Assembly: GCA_964365905.1 (NCBI GenBank) | Contig: CAYIRQ010000011.1 | Location: 1 to 18,805, forward strand | DNA from: CAYIRQ01 sp964365905 | GTDB taxonomy: Bacteria > Patescibacteriota > Gracilibacteria > Peribacterales > Peribacteraceae | Direction: 5' to 3' | Length of the DNA stretch: 18,805 bases | In this document: one piece after another, positions 6,562 through 13,759 of the stretch | Numbering within the stretch: the first letter of the stretch is position 1 | How the letters are laid out: each line of letters opens with the position of its first letter | Notes under the pieces: model-generated | Databases searched by the model: none | What the model saw: the letters and a program-made list of their open reading frames with translations, nothing else | What the model was told of the DNA's origin: nothing | Position numbers and translations under genes: made by a program

Positions 6562-7253
6562 GTGCCGAACCCCCGAATCGCCATCATCACGTTCCCGGGG
6601 ACAAATGGGGATACCGAGAATCTCCGCACATTCTGGCGCTGCGAATTCGATGCGTTTGTGTTTCGTTGGAATGACAGCCGCGAGAAGCTTGCGGATGTCG
6701 ACGGGTACTTCATCGGCGCGGGCTTTTCGTACGAAGACCGCGGACGGTCGGGCATGGTTGCCGCGCGCGATCCACTTTTTCAGTACCTTCATGAAGAGGC
6801 CGCGCGCGGAAAAGTCGTGATTGGAAGTTGCAACGGAGCGCAGGTGCTGGTGGAAAGCGGGCTTATTCCTCTTGGGGATGGACTGAGGATGAGTTTGGCG
6901 AGGAATGCCGTTCGGGGCTTGGATTCGGGTTCGGGTTCGGAAGGGTGGTACGCACCGGGGTTTCTCAATGAATGGATTTGGATCAAGCGGACATGTGCGC
7001 GCGATCGCTGTGCGAGCTCCGATTGGGATGGAGTGATGCAGATTCCCATGGCGCATGGGGAGGGACGGTTTGTTACAAAGGATCCCGAACTCATTGCTAC
7101 GCTCGAGGCAAATGATCAAGTGGCATTCCGATACTGCGATGAAGACGGCGATGTTTCCGACGATGCCTCCGTCACGCTCAATGGATCGACGAATGCGATT
7201 GCGGGAATCTGTAATCCCGGAGGAAATGTCGTTGCGCTCATGCCGCATCCGGA
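6562..7253 (+). CDS. purQ: PurQ-like FGAM synthase glutamine amidotransferase, cut by gap
   Basis: PurQ hydrolyses glutamine and passes ammonia to PurL to make formylglycinamidine ribonucleotide in purine synthesis. The visible 230 residues begin MPNPRIAIITFPGTNGD, carry the nucleophile motif VIGSCNGAQVL (catalytic Cys), and end with PMAHGEGRF and ALMPHPE, where the His and Glu complete the catalytic triad. The amidotransferase domain is therefore essentially whole when the run of N starts. An SGSGS string encoded by a hexamer repeat (6921-6942) sits in a loop before GFLNEWIWIK. The start codon is GTG, chosen from the -10 spacing. No purL, purS or other purine gene is visible nearby, so it could act with distant partners or be an amidotransferase of another pathway. 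Confidence 0.85.
6921..6942. repeat. Hexamer array in purQ-like gene
   Basis: Units GGATTC, GGGTTC, GGGTTC, followed by GGAA. They encode an SGSGS string and keep the reading frame. The first 11 nt (GGATTCGGGTT, 6921-6931) are the exact reverse complement of 7640-7650. Confidence 0.8.
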
Positions 7254-7353
7254 NNNNNNNNNNNNNNNNNNNNNNNNNNNNNNNNNNNNNNNNNNNNNNN
7301 NNNNNNNNNNNNNNNNNNNNNNNNNNNNNNNNNNNNNNNNNNNNNNNNNNNNN
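7254..7353. other. Assembly gap of 100 N
   Basis: Exactly 100 unknown bases, a common placeholder length for a gap of unknown size. Continuity of the reading frame across it is not established. Nearby repeats may have caused the break. Confidence 0.95.
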
Positions 7354-7830
7354 ACCATCATCGTGAATAACGAGGAGCGAACGGTCGAGCAGGCGGCGCG
7401 GAGAATGATCCCCTCTCTTCGTCTGAAGCAATACCGCTATCTTGCGCCGACGGAGAAATCGCCGGAGCGGTTGCTTTCGACCATTGCGCTTTTTAATTCC
7501 AATAAGGAGCTTGCGTATGTTCGTTTGGGTTCGGGTTCGGAGTCGGGTTCGGAGCAATGGCTTGAGTGGAATGCTGCAAAGAAAATGCTCGGGCGATGCA
7601 TTCCCCCTCGAGGATTTCGAGCATCCGAGCCCCAACCCCAACCCGAATCCTACGTCCTCATTCGTCGCGACGAGCCGGATACTGGTGCTGCAGGATTCGG
7701 AGAGGGGAGTGAAACCGGCGTCTGCTACTGCCTCAGCGGCATTTCTGAGCAAAATTTGTGTTCAGTAAATCTGCAGGAGATCTTCGCGAATCCGCATGCA
7801 TCGACGTTAGAGAGCCGTGAAATAGTTTGA
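7354..7830 (+). CDS. 3' part of an open frame after the gap, unknown
   Basis: An open frame runs from the gap edge to the TGA at 7828-7830 (158 residues). It starts TIIVNNEERTVEQAARRM and ends with ANPHASTLESREIV. It could be a C-terminal extension of the PurQ-like protein or a separate gene whose start is lost in the gap; the gap size decides. I do not recognise a domain. The first 50 residues look like ordinary folded protein (PSLRLKQYRYLAPTEKSPERL). The middle holds repeat-derived strings (GSGSESGSE and SEPQPQPE), which are hexamer arrays at 7527-7554 and 7624-7650. The stop is followed by two hairpins, the second a strong terminator. Confidence 0.5.
   Translation, partial: TIIVNNEERTVEQAARRMIPSLRLKQYRYLAPTEKSPERLLSTIALFNSNKELAYVRLGSGSESGSEQWLEWNAAKKMLGRCIPPRGFRASEPQPQPESYVLIRRDEPDTGAAGFGEGSETGVCYCLSGISEQNLCSVNLQEIFANPHASTLESREIV
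7527..7554. repeat. Second hexamer array
   Basis: GGGTTC, GGGTTC, GGAGTC, GGGTTC, then GGAG. It encodes GSGSESGSE in the open frame and belongs to the same family as 6921-6942. Confidence 0.8.
7624..7650. repeat. Third hexamer array, inverted orientation
   Basis: TCCGAG, CCCCAA, CCCCAA, CCCGAA, TCC. This is the same family read from the other strand (GGATTCGGGTT...). It encodes SEPQPQPES. It is in opposite orientation to the arrays at 6921 and 7527. Confidence 0.75.
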
Positions 7831-7883
7831 CTCTTTTCGTGATACGAAGATGATGAGAATGTGAGTCGCTTGTGGCGATTCAT

Positions 7884-7955
7884 GCGATGGGAGAGGCCCA
7901 TCGCGACATCAAGCCCCCTGCATGTTCGCCTCGGCGGACATGCAGGGTCTTTTCT
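7884..7955 (+). terminator. Double hairpin terminator before the trmH-like gene
   Basis: The first hairpin is GCGATGGG/CCCATCGC (7884-7904, 5-nt loop). The second, at 7916-7947, has a stem of about 14 bp: CCCTGCATGT pairs with ACATGCAGGG and TCGC with GCGG around a CTCG loop. It is followed by TCTTTTCT (7948-7955). This is a good intrinsic terminator, and the next gene's -10 begins directly at its end. Confidence 0.85.
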
Positions 7956-7964
7956 TGATAGCAT
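7956..7964 (+). promoter_or_regulatory. Extended -10 box of the trmH-like gene
   Basis: TGATAGCAT, then seven bases, then GTG 7972. It starts exactly where the terminator T-tract ends, which supports the GTG start over a longer frame that would translate the hairpin. Confidence 0.6.
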
Positions 7965-7971
7965 CCTGCAC

Positions 7972-8445
7972 GTGAAAAATCGCATCTGCGTTCTCGCCCA
8001 CAACATCCGCAGCCTCTGGAATGTCGGATCGCTCTTTCGTACATGCGATGCGATGTGGATCGAGAGGCTGTACCTCACGGGTTACACCGGAAAACCCCCC
8101 CGAAAAGAAATCACCAAAGTTGCGCTCGGAGCCGAGGAGTTCGTCCCATGGGAACATCACGATGATCCGTTACCGCTCGTAAAAAGTCTCAGGGCCGAGA
8201 GATGGCAGATCGTGTGTCTCGAACTCACGCCGGAGAGCGTTCCTCTTCAGACATTTGCACCGACCTTTCCTCTCTGTCTCATCCTCGGAAACGAGATTGC
8301 GGGCGTGCGGGATGATCTGATCGCAGAAAGTCATGCGACTGTTTCCATCCCCATGCTTGGACGCAAGGAATCTCTCAATGTAGCTACTGCCGCGGGGATT
8401 GCGCTTTACGGTCTCCGACACTACAATCCTCATACTCATGGCTGA
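7972..8445 (+). CDS. SpoU/TrmH-family RNA 2'-O-methyltransferase
   Basis: A SPOUT-fold enzyme that methylates a ribose 2'-OH in tRNA or rRNA using S-adenosylmethionine. The 157-residue product holds the family motifs in order: motif 1 NIRSLWNVGSLFRTCDA near the N-terminus (the family's N..N.GA..R.), motif 2 LCLILGNEIAGV, and motif 3 SIPMLGRKESLNVATAAGIALY, which together form the knotted SAM site. It lacks an N-terminal RNA-binding extension, so it resembles the short TrmL/TrmH-like forms; the target nucleotide cannot be told. The GTG at 7972 follows the extended -10 and lies beyond the terminator; the longer frame from 7861 would code through the hairpins. The gene overlaps the start of the next gene by 8 nt. 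Confidence 0.9.
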   Translation: MKNRICVLAHNIRSLWNVGSLFRTCDAMWIERLYLTGYTGKPPRKEITKVALGAEEFVPWEHHDDPLPLVKSLRAERWQIVCLELTPESVPLQTFAPTFPLCLILGNEIAGVRDDLIAESHATVSIPMLGRKESLNVATAAGIALYGLRHYNPHTHG

Positions 8446-9097
8446 TCAGCCGACCCCGCCGCCACCACCCCCTCCGCGCCCCGGCGACCCCGTTCCGGAT
8501 GGCGGTATCGATCCCACGCAGGTGTTTGCGACCCCGCCCGCACCTCCTCCACCGCCTCCCCAAGCGGGACAACCGGCAGGAGACAGTGGAGGAGCTCCTC
8601 CTATGCAGGATTCCGGCAAGCCACCTCCTCCGGTCGGGACACCCGTTGATGCAACTGCACTGAAAGCCCAGGGCTATGACGATGAGGATATTCGGATTCT
8701 CGGAGTCGTCGGGAATTATCGCTTTGGATCCGTCGCAACGACGCTCACGACGGAACACATTGTCATTCCCGCTCATCCGGAGACGACGTTCGATGACCAG
8801 CGCTTCCTCCTCCTCCTTGCGGGAAGCATCTCGCTCATGCGGGATGAGAAGTGGCGTATCATTCATGCAATTCCAAAGTTGAGCCAGTTCCAAATCGATG
8901 AGCTCACGAAGATTCTCGAGGAGGAGAAGCGGAAATTCTCCGAGCTTTCCCCGAAGCACTTATTGCAGCTCCAGAAACTCGAGCAGAAGCATGCGGAGGA
9001 ATGGCGTGACCTCCAGGCGATCATGGTGCAGGAAGGGGCGCGCAAGCAGGAGGAGGCCCAGGCGGATGCGATCAGGAAGCAGCTAGGTCTTTCATGA
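8438..9097 (+). CDS. Proline-rich protein with C-terminal coiled coil, unknown
   Basis: 219 residues with three parts. Residues 1-67 are low-complexity and dominated by proline (runs of P in MADQPTPPPPPP and APPPPPPQ) with Gly and Asp. The middle (about 70-150) looks folded, with YDDEDIRILGVVGNYRFG and FDDQRFLLLLAGSISLMRDEKW. The end (about 155-219) is charged and heptad-like (IDELTKILEEEKRKF, LLQLQKLEQKHAEEW), predicting a coiled coil. There is no signal peptide or membrane segment. I do not know the family. ATG 8438 overlaps the methyltransferase stop by 8 nt, suggesting coupling; a TACAAT at 8422-8427 could give a separate short-leader promoter. The 3' end overlaps the convergent dus gene by 26 nt. 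Confidence 0.75.
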   Translation: MADQPTPPPPPPPRPGDPVPDGGIDPTQVFATPPAPPPPPPQAGQPAGDSGGAPPMQDSGKPPPPVGTPVDATALKAQGYDDEDIRILGVVGNYRFGSVATTLTTEHIVIPAHPETTFDDQRFLLLLAGSISLMRDEKWRIIHAIPKLSQFQIDELTKILEEEKRKFSELSPKHLLQLQKLEQKHAEEWRDLQAIMVQEGARKQEEAQADAIRKQLGLS

Positions 9098-10058
9098 GAG
9101 GATACTGCGAACGTACTACACTCAACGCACTCTCCACCTCCTCCATCGTCTCCGTCTCCATGAGCCGCATGCGGAGCTCCTTCGCGCCGTCGAATCCTTT
9201 GATGTAGCCGCCGAAGTGCTTCCGCATCTCGATGATGCCGCGTCGCTCTCCTTTGTATTTCACCGCAAGCTCGCAGTGTCGGAGTATCACGGGAATCTTT
9301 TGCTCAAGCGTGAGAGGAGGTGTCAGGGTGACACCGCGTAGCACATCACAAATTTCCCGCAGCAGCCACGGATTTCCGATTGTTCCCCGCCCCACCATGA
9401 CTCCATCGAGATTTCCAATTTTTGCGATGGCATCGGCCGCGGATCGAATGTCTCCATTACCAAGCACCGGCACGGAAACCTGTCTCTTCAGTTCGTAGAT
9501 GGGATTCCAATCGGCGGATCCTCCGAATTTGTCCTTATACGTGCGACCGTGAATGCTGAGAGCCGCGGCTCCCGCATCGACCAGTTTCTTGCAGAACGGG
9601 ATGAGGTCTTCCGCGTTCTCCCATCCCAACCGCGTCTTCACGCTCACCGGAATCTTCGCTGCGTTTACGGCAGCTTCAACGACTTTTATTGCGAGATCCC
9701 TGCGACGAAGCAGGGCAGATCCATAGCATGAAGAAACAATCTTGGCCGCAGGGCACCCCATATTGATATCAATGCCGTCGGCACCCATTTCCTCGATGAT
9801 GGCGCAGGATGATGCGATATGGCCGAGATCATTCCCGAAAATCTGCACGATGAACGGTCGTTCGAGTGCAGCATCGAATGCGAGCATCTGTAATGTTTTC
9901 TTGGCTCCGTAGGCAATGGCATCGATGCTGAGGAATTCCGTGAAGACGATGACCTCGGGAGCCAGGCTCTTCTGCAGTTGCCGGAGCGACGCATCCGTCA
10001 CTCCCGCCATGGGGGCGAGGGCGACGATGGGCCGTTTGCAACTGTCCCAGTGAAACAT
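9072..10058 (-). CDS. dus: tRNA-dihydrouridine synthase (DusB-like)
   Basis: This is a flavoenzyme reducing uridine to dihydrouridine in the tRNA D-loop with FMN and NADPH. The 328-residue protein matches the family in length and motifs: LAPMAGVTD near the N-terminus (FMN phosphate side), DINMGCPAAKI with the catalytic Cys, GSALL, PVSVKTRLGW, LSIHGRT, VLGNGDI and MVGRGTIGNPW, followed by the C-terminal helical RNA-binding domain. The start at 10058 follows a TAGAAT box with six bases between. Neighbouring genes (mnmA, the trmH-like gene, metG) also serve tRNA, but strands and promoters differ, so no operon is implied. The subfamily (A, B or C) is not certain. Confidence 0.95.
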   Translation of the reverse strand: MFHWDSCKRPIVALAPMAGVTDASLRQLQKSLAPEVIVFTEFLSIDAIAYGAKKTLQMLAFDAALERPFIVQIFGNDLGHIASSCAIIEEMGADGIDINMGCPAAKIVSSCYGSALLRRRDLAIKVVEAAVNAAKIPVSVKTRLGWENAEDLIPFCKKLVDAGAAALSIHGRTYKDKFGGSADWNPIYELKRQVSVPVLGNGDIRSAADAIAKIGNLDGVMVGRGTIGNPWLLREICDVLRGVTLTPPLTLEQKIPVILRHCELAVKYKGERRGIIEMRKHFGGYIKGFDGAKELRMRLMETETMEEVESALSVVRSQYPLMKDLAAS

Positions 10059-10064
10059 GGAGTC

Positions 10065-10070
10065 ATTCTA
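10065..10070 (-). promoter_or_regulatory. -10 box of dus
   Basis: The minus strand reads TAGAAT, then six bases, then ATG 10058. No TG extension is present. The spacing again predicts a leaderless message. Confidence 0.55.
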
Positions 10071-10117
10071 TAATTTTCGTCAAGCGTGTCCATGTTTCAT
10101 GCTACGAGCTGCAACCG

Positions 10118-10123
10118 TACGAT
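10118..10123 (+). promoter_or_regulatory. Possible -10 box of the pilin-like gene
   Basis: TACGAT lies eight bases before ATG 10132. It matches the spacing seen elsewhere, but the hexamer is weaker and lacks a TG extension. Confidence 0.35.
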
Positions 10124-10131
10124 AGGAATGC

Positions 10132-10512
10132 ATGCGCATATTCGTCTCTCTCCTCGTTGTGTTTCTTCTTCTCTCGTATGGGAGAGCATCCGCGCAAGCG
10201 CCTTCCCCAAGCTTCATTCCCGCGAGCGGCGTGATCACATCCCCTGCAGGTACCTGCAACTTTGTGACGGGAAAACTAAGTTTTGATTGCGTCCCTGTTT
10301 ACATTGGCTTTCTCATTAAGCTCCTCCTTGGTTTTGCGGCAGGATTTGCACTCACAGGAATTATTTTGAGTGGCTATCGCATTGCAATCGGTTCGGTGAC
10401 TGCGGAAGGAAAGGAGGGTGGGAAGAAAGAGTTGCTCGCTACACTTATGGGGCTCGCCGTGATCCTCCTATCCTATCTCCTCGTGGATACCGTAATCGAA
10501 GCACTTACATAA
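10132..10512 (+). CDS. Pilin-like two-helix membrane protein (TrbC/VirB2 type)
   Basis: The 126-residue product has an N-terminal signal peptide (MRIFVSLLVVFLLLSYGRASAQA, residues 1-23, cleavage likely after AQA). A short periplasmic stretch with two cysteines (TCNF, DCVP) follows. Then come one hydrophobic helix (about 60-83, YIGFLIKLLLGFAAGFALTG), a charged turn (GSVTAEGKEGGKKE), and a second helix (about 103-123, LATLMGLAVILLSYLLV). This topology, with a glycine- and lysine-rich hairpin between the helices, is that of TrbC/VirB2-like proteins, which are common in Patescibacteria. No VirB4 or other secretion genes are visible here, so a role in a pilus or secretion machine is inference. The AI-2E gene follows after 36 nt. 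Confidence 0.7.
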   Translation: MRIFVSLLVVFLLLSYGRASAQAPSPSFIPASGVITSPAGTCNFVTGKLSFDCVPVYIGFLIKLLLGFAAGFALTGIILSGYRIAIGSVTAEGKEGGKKELLATLMGLAVILLSYLLVDTVIEALT

Positions 10513-10548
10513 TTTCCTTCTTTCTTCTCTTTTCTTTTCTCCTCTCCC
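10513..10548 (+). other. 36-nt pure-pyrimidine leader before the permease gene
   Basis: Every base from 10513 to 10548 is C or T, between the TAA of the pilin-like gene and the ATG of the permease gene. CATAAT overlaps the preceding stop (10508-10513) and could be a -10. No Shine-Dalgarno sequence is possible in this tract. Confidence 0.75.
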
Positions 10549-11817
10549 ATGTCTCTTCCCAAGAAACCATCCTCCTTCAAAACATTCCGTCTCTTCGGGA
10601 AACATGCTCAGAAAATTCTCGATACGGCGCGAGAACGCATTCGCACGCGATCGGAAACGGAGAGAGGGGAAAGTACGTCACCCCCCCCTCCCGGAGAGAC
10701 CGGGGAGAAACTGGTCGTCCATCTCACAATGGGGAGCGTTGCAAAGGCAACGGCTGCCATCATCGGAATCGCGGCGCTCGCGGCGCTCTGCTATCTCCTC
10801 CGGGACAAGATTCTCCTCTTATTCCTCGCAGTGCTCCTCTCGGTTGTGATCGATCCAGGAGTCAGTTTCCTTGAGCGTTGGCGTCTCCCACGGGGGTTTG
10901 CTGTCCTTCTCGTTTATGCAATCGTCCTCACCTCACTTGTTTTTCTTCTCGTCTCCCTCATTCCGATCATTGCCGATCAGATCCAGCAAATGGCCGTGCG
11001 CCTGGCGGAAAGAATTGATGCGTTTCTCGCTGATCCCACGTTTTATGTCCGCTTCCTGAATGAAGACATCAATCAGTATCTGAATACTCTCCTTCGCCAG
11101 CTCCTCGCGGACATTTCCACCGGTGGATCTCTCCAGACGATTCAGCAGTTTGGGGAACGACTCTCGAATGCCGCGCAAGGATCGCTGATTTTTGTGGTGG
11201 GCGTTGCGGGATCCGTGGTGCAATTCATGGTGAAGCTCGTGTTTGTCCTCGTGCTCGCATTTTTCCTGCAACTCGAGAAAGAGAGTGCCGTCCGATGGGT
11301 GCGCGTGTTCTTCCCCTATCGCTATCGGCGCTATGCGGAAGGCAAAGTGGATGCCATTCATGCAAAAATCGCGCGGTGGATCCACGGTCAGCTCATGCTC
11401 TCCTTTGCGATCGGTGTCATCGTGTTCGTCGCGCTCACGATTCTCCGCATGCCGTACGCGCTCACGCTCGCAGTGCTCGCGGCATTCACGGAATTCATTC
11501 CGGTCGTCGGTCCCATCTTCGCCGCAATTCCTGCGATCTTCATCGCGCTCACACAGGGGGGTCTCTTCTCCGCTCTCATCATTGCGGTCGTCTACTACGG
11601 AATCCAGTGGTGCGAGAATAACCTCCTCGTCCCGCTCATCATGCAGCGCGCGGTGGGACTTTCTCCCATTGCCATCATGTGCGCGATGCTCATCGGCGTG
11701 AGCTTTCCGGAGACCATCCATCCCATCCTCGGCATTTTGCTTGCCGTACCCGTAACGACCATTATCAGCGTCTTCCTCCACGACTATCGTCAGTGGAGAG
11801 ATTTATACGGGGATTGA
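10549..11817 (+). CDS. AI-2E family (UPF0118) transporter-like permease
   Basis: A 422-residue polytopic membrane protein. After a basic, proline-containing cytoplasmic N-terminus of about 60 residues, two to three helices follow (AATAAIIGIAALAALCYLL, LLLFLAVLLSVVIDPGVSFLERW, FAVLLVYAIVLTSLVFLLV). A soluble amphipathic middle region comes next (QIQQMAVRLAERIDAFLADP). The C-terminal half has the family signatures GQLMLSFAIGVIVFVALTIL, FTEFIPVVGPIFAAIPA and ENNLLVPLIMQRAVGLSP. The PG region and the E-F-I-P-x-x-G-P motif are diagnostic for this family. Members export autoinducer-2 or exchange Na+/H+ or other small solutes; the substrate here is unknown. The homopyrimidine leader is the only upstream signal. 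A 10-bp inverted repeat starts directly after the stop codon. Confidence 0.9.
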   Translation: MSLPKKPSSFKTFRLFGKHAQKILDTARERIRTRSETERGESTSPPPPGETGEKLVVHLTMGSVAKATAAIIGIAALAALCYLLRDKILLLFLAVLLSVVIDPGVSFLERWRLPRGFAVLLVYAIVLTSLVFLLVSLIPIIADQIQQMAVRLAERIDAFLADPTFYVRFLNEDINQYLNTLLRQLLADISTGGSLQTIQQFGERLSNAAQGSLIFVVGVAGSVVQFMVKLVFVLVLAFFLQLEKESAVRWVRVFFPYRYRRYAEGKVDAIHAKIARWIHGQLMLSFAIGVIVFVALTILRMPYALTLAVLAAFTEFIPVVGPIFAAIPAIFIALTQGGLFSALIIAVVYYGIQWCENNLLVPLIMQRAVGLSPIAIMCAMLIGVSFPETIHPILGILLAVPVTTIISVFLHDYRQWRDLYGD

Positions 11818-11848
11818 GTGTCATGGTTCGGCGGGCTCACCATGACAC
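11818..11848. terminator. Bidirectional terminator hairpin
   Basis: GTGTCATGGT (11818-11827) pairs with ACCATGACAC (11839-11848) around an 11-nt loop. It fills the gap between the stop codons of two convergent genes. Flanking T-tracts are weak, so efficiency is uncertain. Confidence 0.65.
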
Positions 11849-11853
11849 CCTGT

Positions 11854-12156
11854 TCAAAGCTTTCCCTTCATTTCGTTCAAGGCATTGAGGAATGCATCGA
11901 GATCTTCGGCGTCGAACATGATCGTCGTCTTGCGTCCGCCGCGGGACTTCTCGGAAACCTTAAAGAACTTCCCGTTACTGGACTCCTTGAGATCGATGTA
12001 GAACGTCCGTTGCTTCGCGTGGATGGTGATGCTGTGAATTTCCTTGCCATATTCACGCTGAGGACCGCTCTGCTGTGCACTACCGAAACCGGGTGCGCCC
12101 GTCGCATCGGCTGCGGGAGGTGGCGGACCAACCAGATCCGACATGGGATCGAACAT
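11854..12156 (-). CDS. PUR-domain nucleic-acid-binding protein (DUF3276-like)
   Basis: A 100-residue protein. The first 35 residues are a flexible Pro/Gly/Ala stretch. The rest is one PUR-type repeat (KEIHSITIHAKQRTFYIDLKE, then GKFFKVSEKSRGGRKTTIMF, then DAEDLDAFLNALNEM), a beta-sheet plus C-terminal helix pattern seen in bacterial Pur-alpha-like proteins, which bind single-stranded DNA or RNA as dimers. An alternative start at 12144 (MSDLV) would follow a TATGTT box with seven bases and fit the leaderless rule better. The metG gene lies upstream on the same strand, 79 nt away. Its cellular target is unknown; in other bacteria such proteins have been linked to nucleic acid regulation. Confidence 0.8.
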   Translation of the reverse strand: MFDPMSDLVGPPPPAADATGAPGFGSAQQSGPQREYGKEIHSITIHAKQRTFYIDLKESSNGKFFKVSEKSRGGRKTTIMFDAEDLDAFLNALNEMKGKL

Positions 12157-12235
12157 AGAAAGATGGGGAAGAAGTAATCACGTCCGCTTTCGTGTCATGC
12201 TTACGAGAGCGCTGAGGAGCGTAACAGATTGCTTC

Positions 12236-13759
12236 CTACGGTTCAATGGGTGGGAAGAGGATCGCGGGCGTTCCAATGCTCTTCCACTCGCTCACCCCTC
12301 CCCACTTCTTCAGGCTTTCCGTGATGACGAAGTTCTTCTCGAGCACCTTCCCTGCATAGGGCACGCCGAGCTGCATGCTCATCTTTTGCGCAGTTTCAGG
12401 AATGAAGGGAAGGAGGAGGAGGGAAATATGACGCAGAAGTTCCGCGAGCGTACTGAGTGTTTCTCGCCGATCCTTCGCATCGCGCTGCCAGGGTTTTTTC
12501 TCGTCGATGAATTTGTCGCCCCGGGCAGCAAGAGCGGAGGCAACCCCAATTGCTCCAGAGAGCTCAAACACTTCCATTGCCCGGGCATACGTATTCCATT
12601 CCACCTGGAGACGCAGGATGTCCTTCGAGGGAACAGCCAACGTTCCACCATCTTTCTGGAGAAGAGTGAGCACGCGATTCAGCAAATTTCCCACCTGATT
12701 GCGCAACTTGCTGTCGTAAATTTCGTGGAAGCGTTTCCAGGAGAAGTCTCCGTCGTTCCCCATGGGGATTTCGTGGATGAAAAAGAAGCGGAAGGCATCC
12801 ACGCCGTACCGACTGATGATGTCGTGGGGATCAACGACGTTCCCGAGCGTTTTGCTCATCTTCCTCCCTTCATGCGTGATGAATCCGTGAACCAGCAGGC
12901 GATCGGGTGCGCGAACGCCGGCATCCAGAAGCATGGCGGGCCAATTGAGTGCATGGAAGCGTGCGATGTCTTTTCCAATGATATGTGTCACTTCCGCATC
13001 ATCCCACCATTCCGGCATCGCGTGCTCCGTAAGGAGACCAAGGCTGGAAATGTAGCTCGTAAGGTTATCGCACCAGACGTACATCACTTGCTCTGAGTCA
13101 TCCGGAACGGGTACGCCCCATGTGAGTGTTTGCTTTGAGCGGGAAAAAGAAACATCCTCCAGTCCCTGCTCGAGAAACGAACGCGTCTCATTGCCACGAA
13201 AGGAAGGCACGATGCGGTACGTTCCCTTCTTCGGATCCAAAAGTTTCTTGAGATCGTTTTCTCTCTTTTGCAGAAGGTAGAACCAGTTCTCCTCAGTTAC
13301 TTCCTCCGGAATCTCATTGTGTTCGGGGCATTTGCCATCGAGGAGATCTTTTTCCGTGACGAAACGTTCACATCCATTGCAGTAGAGGCCGGTGTACTTT
13401 CTCTTTTCCAGTGCCCCGGCCTCCTTCAGTTTCTTCCAGAGGGCGGTAACGGTTGGCCAATGGGAGACTGGATCTGCAGTCCGGATGAAATAATCGTGGG
13501 AAATATGGAGTTTCCTGAAGAGATTCTGGAAGAGCGGCGCATTGCGATCAATAAGTTCGCGAGGGGTGATCCCGGCGGCCTTAGCCGTCTGCTGGATTTT
13601 GATGCCATTCTCATCCGTTCCTATGTGGAAACGAACCGTGTCGCCCTGCAGGCGGAACCATCGCACAATGCAGTCCGCGAGCACTTTCTCATATGCGTGT
13701 CCGAGGTGCGGTGCCGCGTTTGGGAAGTCGATCGCCGTCGTGAGATAGCGTCGAGTCAT
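12236..13759 (-). CDS. metG: Methionyl-tRNA synthetase
   Basis: MetRS charges tRNA-Met with methionine using ATP, in the cytosol. The 507-residue protein has the class I signature HLGH in PHLGHAYEKVLAD (HIGH motif), a zinc-knuckle region with CNGC and later CPEH (about residues 124-145), the methionine-pocket segment VWCDNLTSYIS, and KMSKT in GRKMSKTLGNVVDP (KMSKS motif). The C-terminal alpha-helical anticodon-binding domain follows; the extra C-terminal dimer/tRNA-binding domain of longer enzymes is absent. I chose the start at 13759 because its ATG overlaps the TGA of the upstream PRC-barrel gene (ATGA), and the protein then opens MTRRYLTTAIDFPN like the family. The longer frame to 14005 is antisense or out of frame with that gene. 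Translation is probably coupled. Confidence 0.95.
   Translation of the reverse strand: MTRRYLTTAIDFPNAAPHLGHAYEKVLADCIVRWFRLQGDTVRFHIGTDENGIKIQQTAKAAGITPRELIDRNAPLFQNLFRKLHISHDYFIRTADPVSHWPTVTALWKKLKEAGALEKRKYTGLYCNGCERFVTEKDLLDGKCPEHNEIPEEVTEENWFYLLQKRENDLKKLLDPKKGTYRIVPSFRGNETRSFLEQGLEDVSFSRSKQTLTWGVPVPDDSEQVMYVWCDNLTSYISSLGLLTEHAMPEWWDDAEVTHIIGKDIARFHALNWPAMLLDAGVRAPDRLLVHGFITHEGRKMSKTLGNVVDPHDIISRYGVDAFRFFFIHEIPMGNDGDFSWKRFHEIYDSKLRNQVGNLLNRVLTLLQKDGGTLAVPSKDILRLQVEWNTYARAMEVFELSGAIGVASALAARGDKFIDEKKPWQRDAKDRRETLSTLAELLRHISLLLLPFIPETAQKMSMQLGVPYAGKVLEKNFVITESLKKWGGVSEWKSIGTPAILFPPIEP

Noticed and set aside
7254..7353. Large biological insertion
   Set aside because: It is exactly 100 N, an assembly placeholder.
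6496..7752. Long minus-strand frame spanning the N gap
   Set aside because: It contains the gap, is antisense to the PurQ motifs and even covers part of tRNA-Leu.
10933..11781. 282-residue charged minus-strand frame
   Set aside because: Antisense of the AI-2E permease; its His/Glu/Arg/Asp richness is the usual mirror of a membrane-protein gene.
12143..13096. 317-residue plus-strand frame
   Set aside because: Antisense to metG, whose HIGH and KMSKS motifs are clear.
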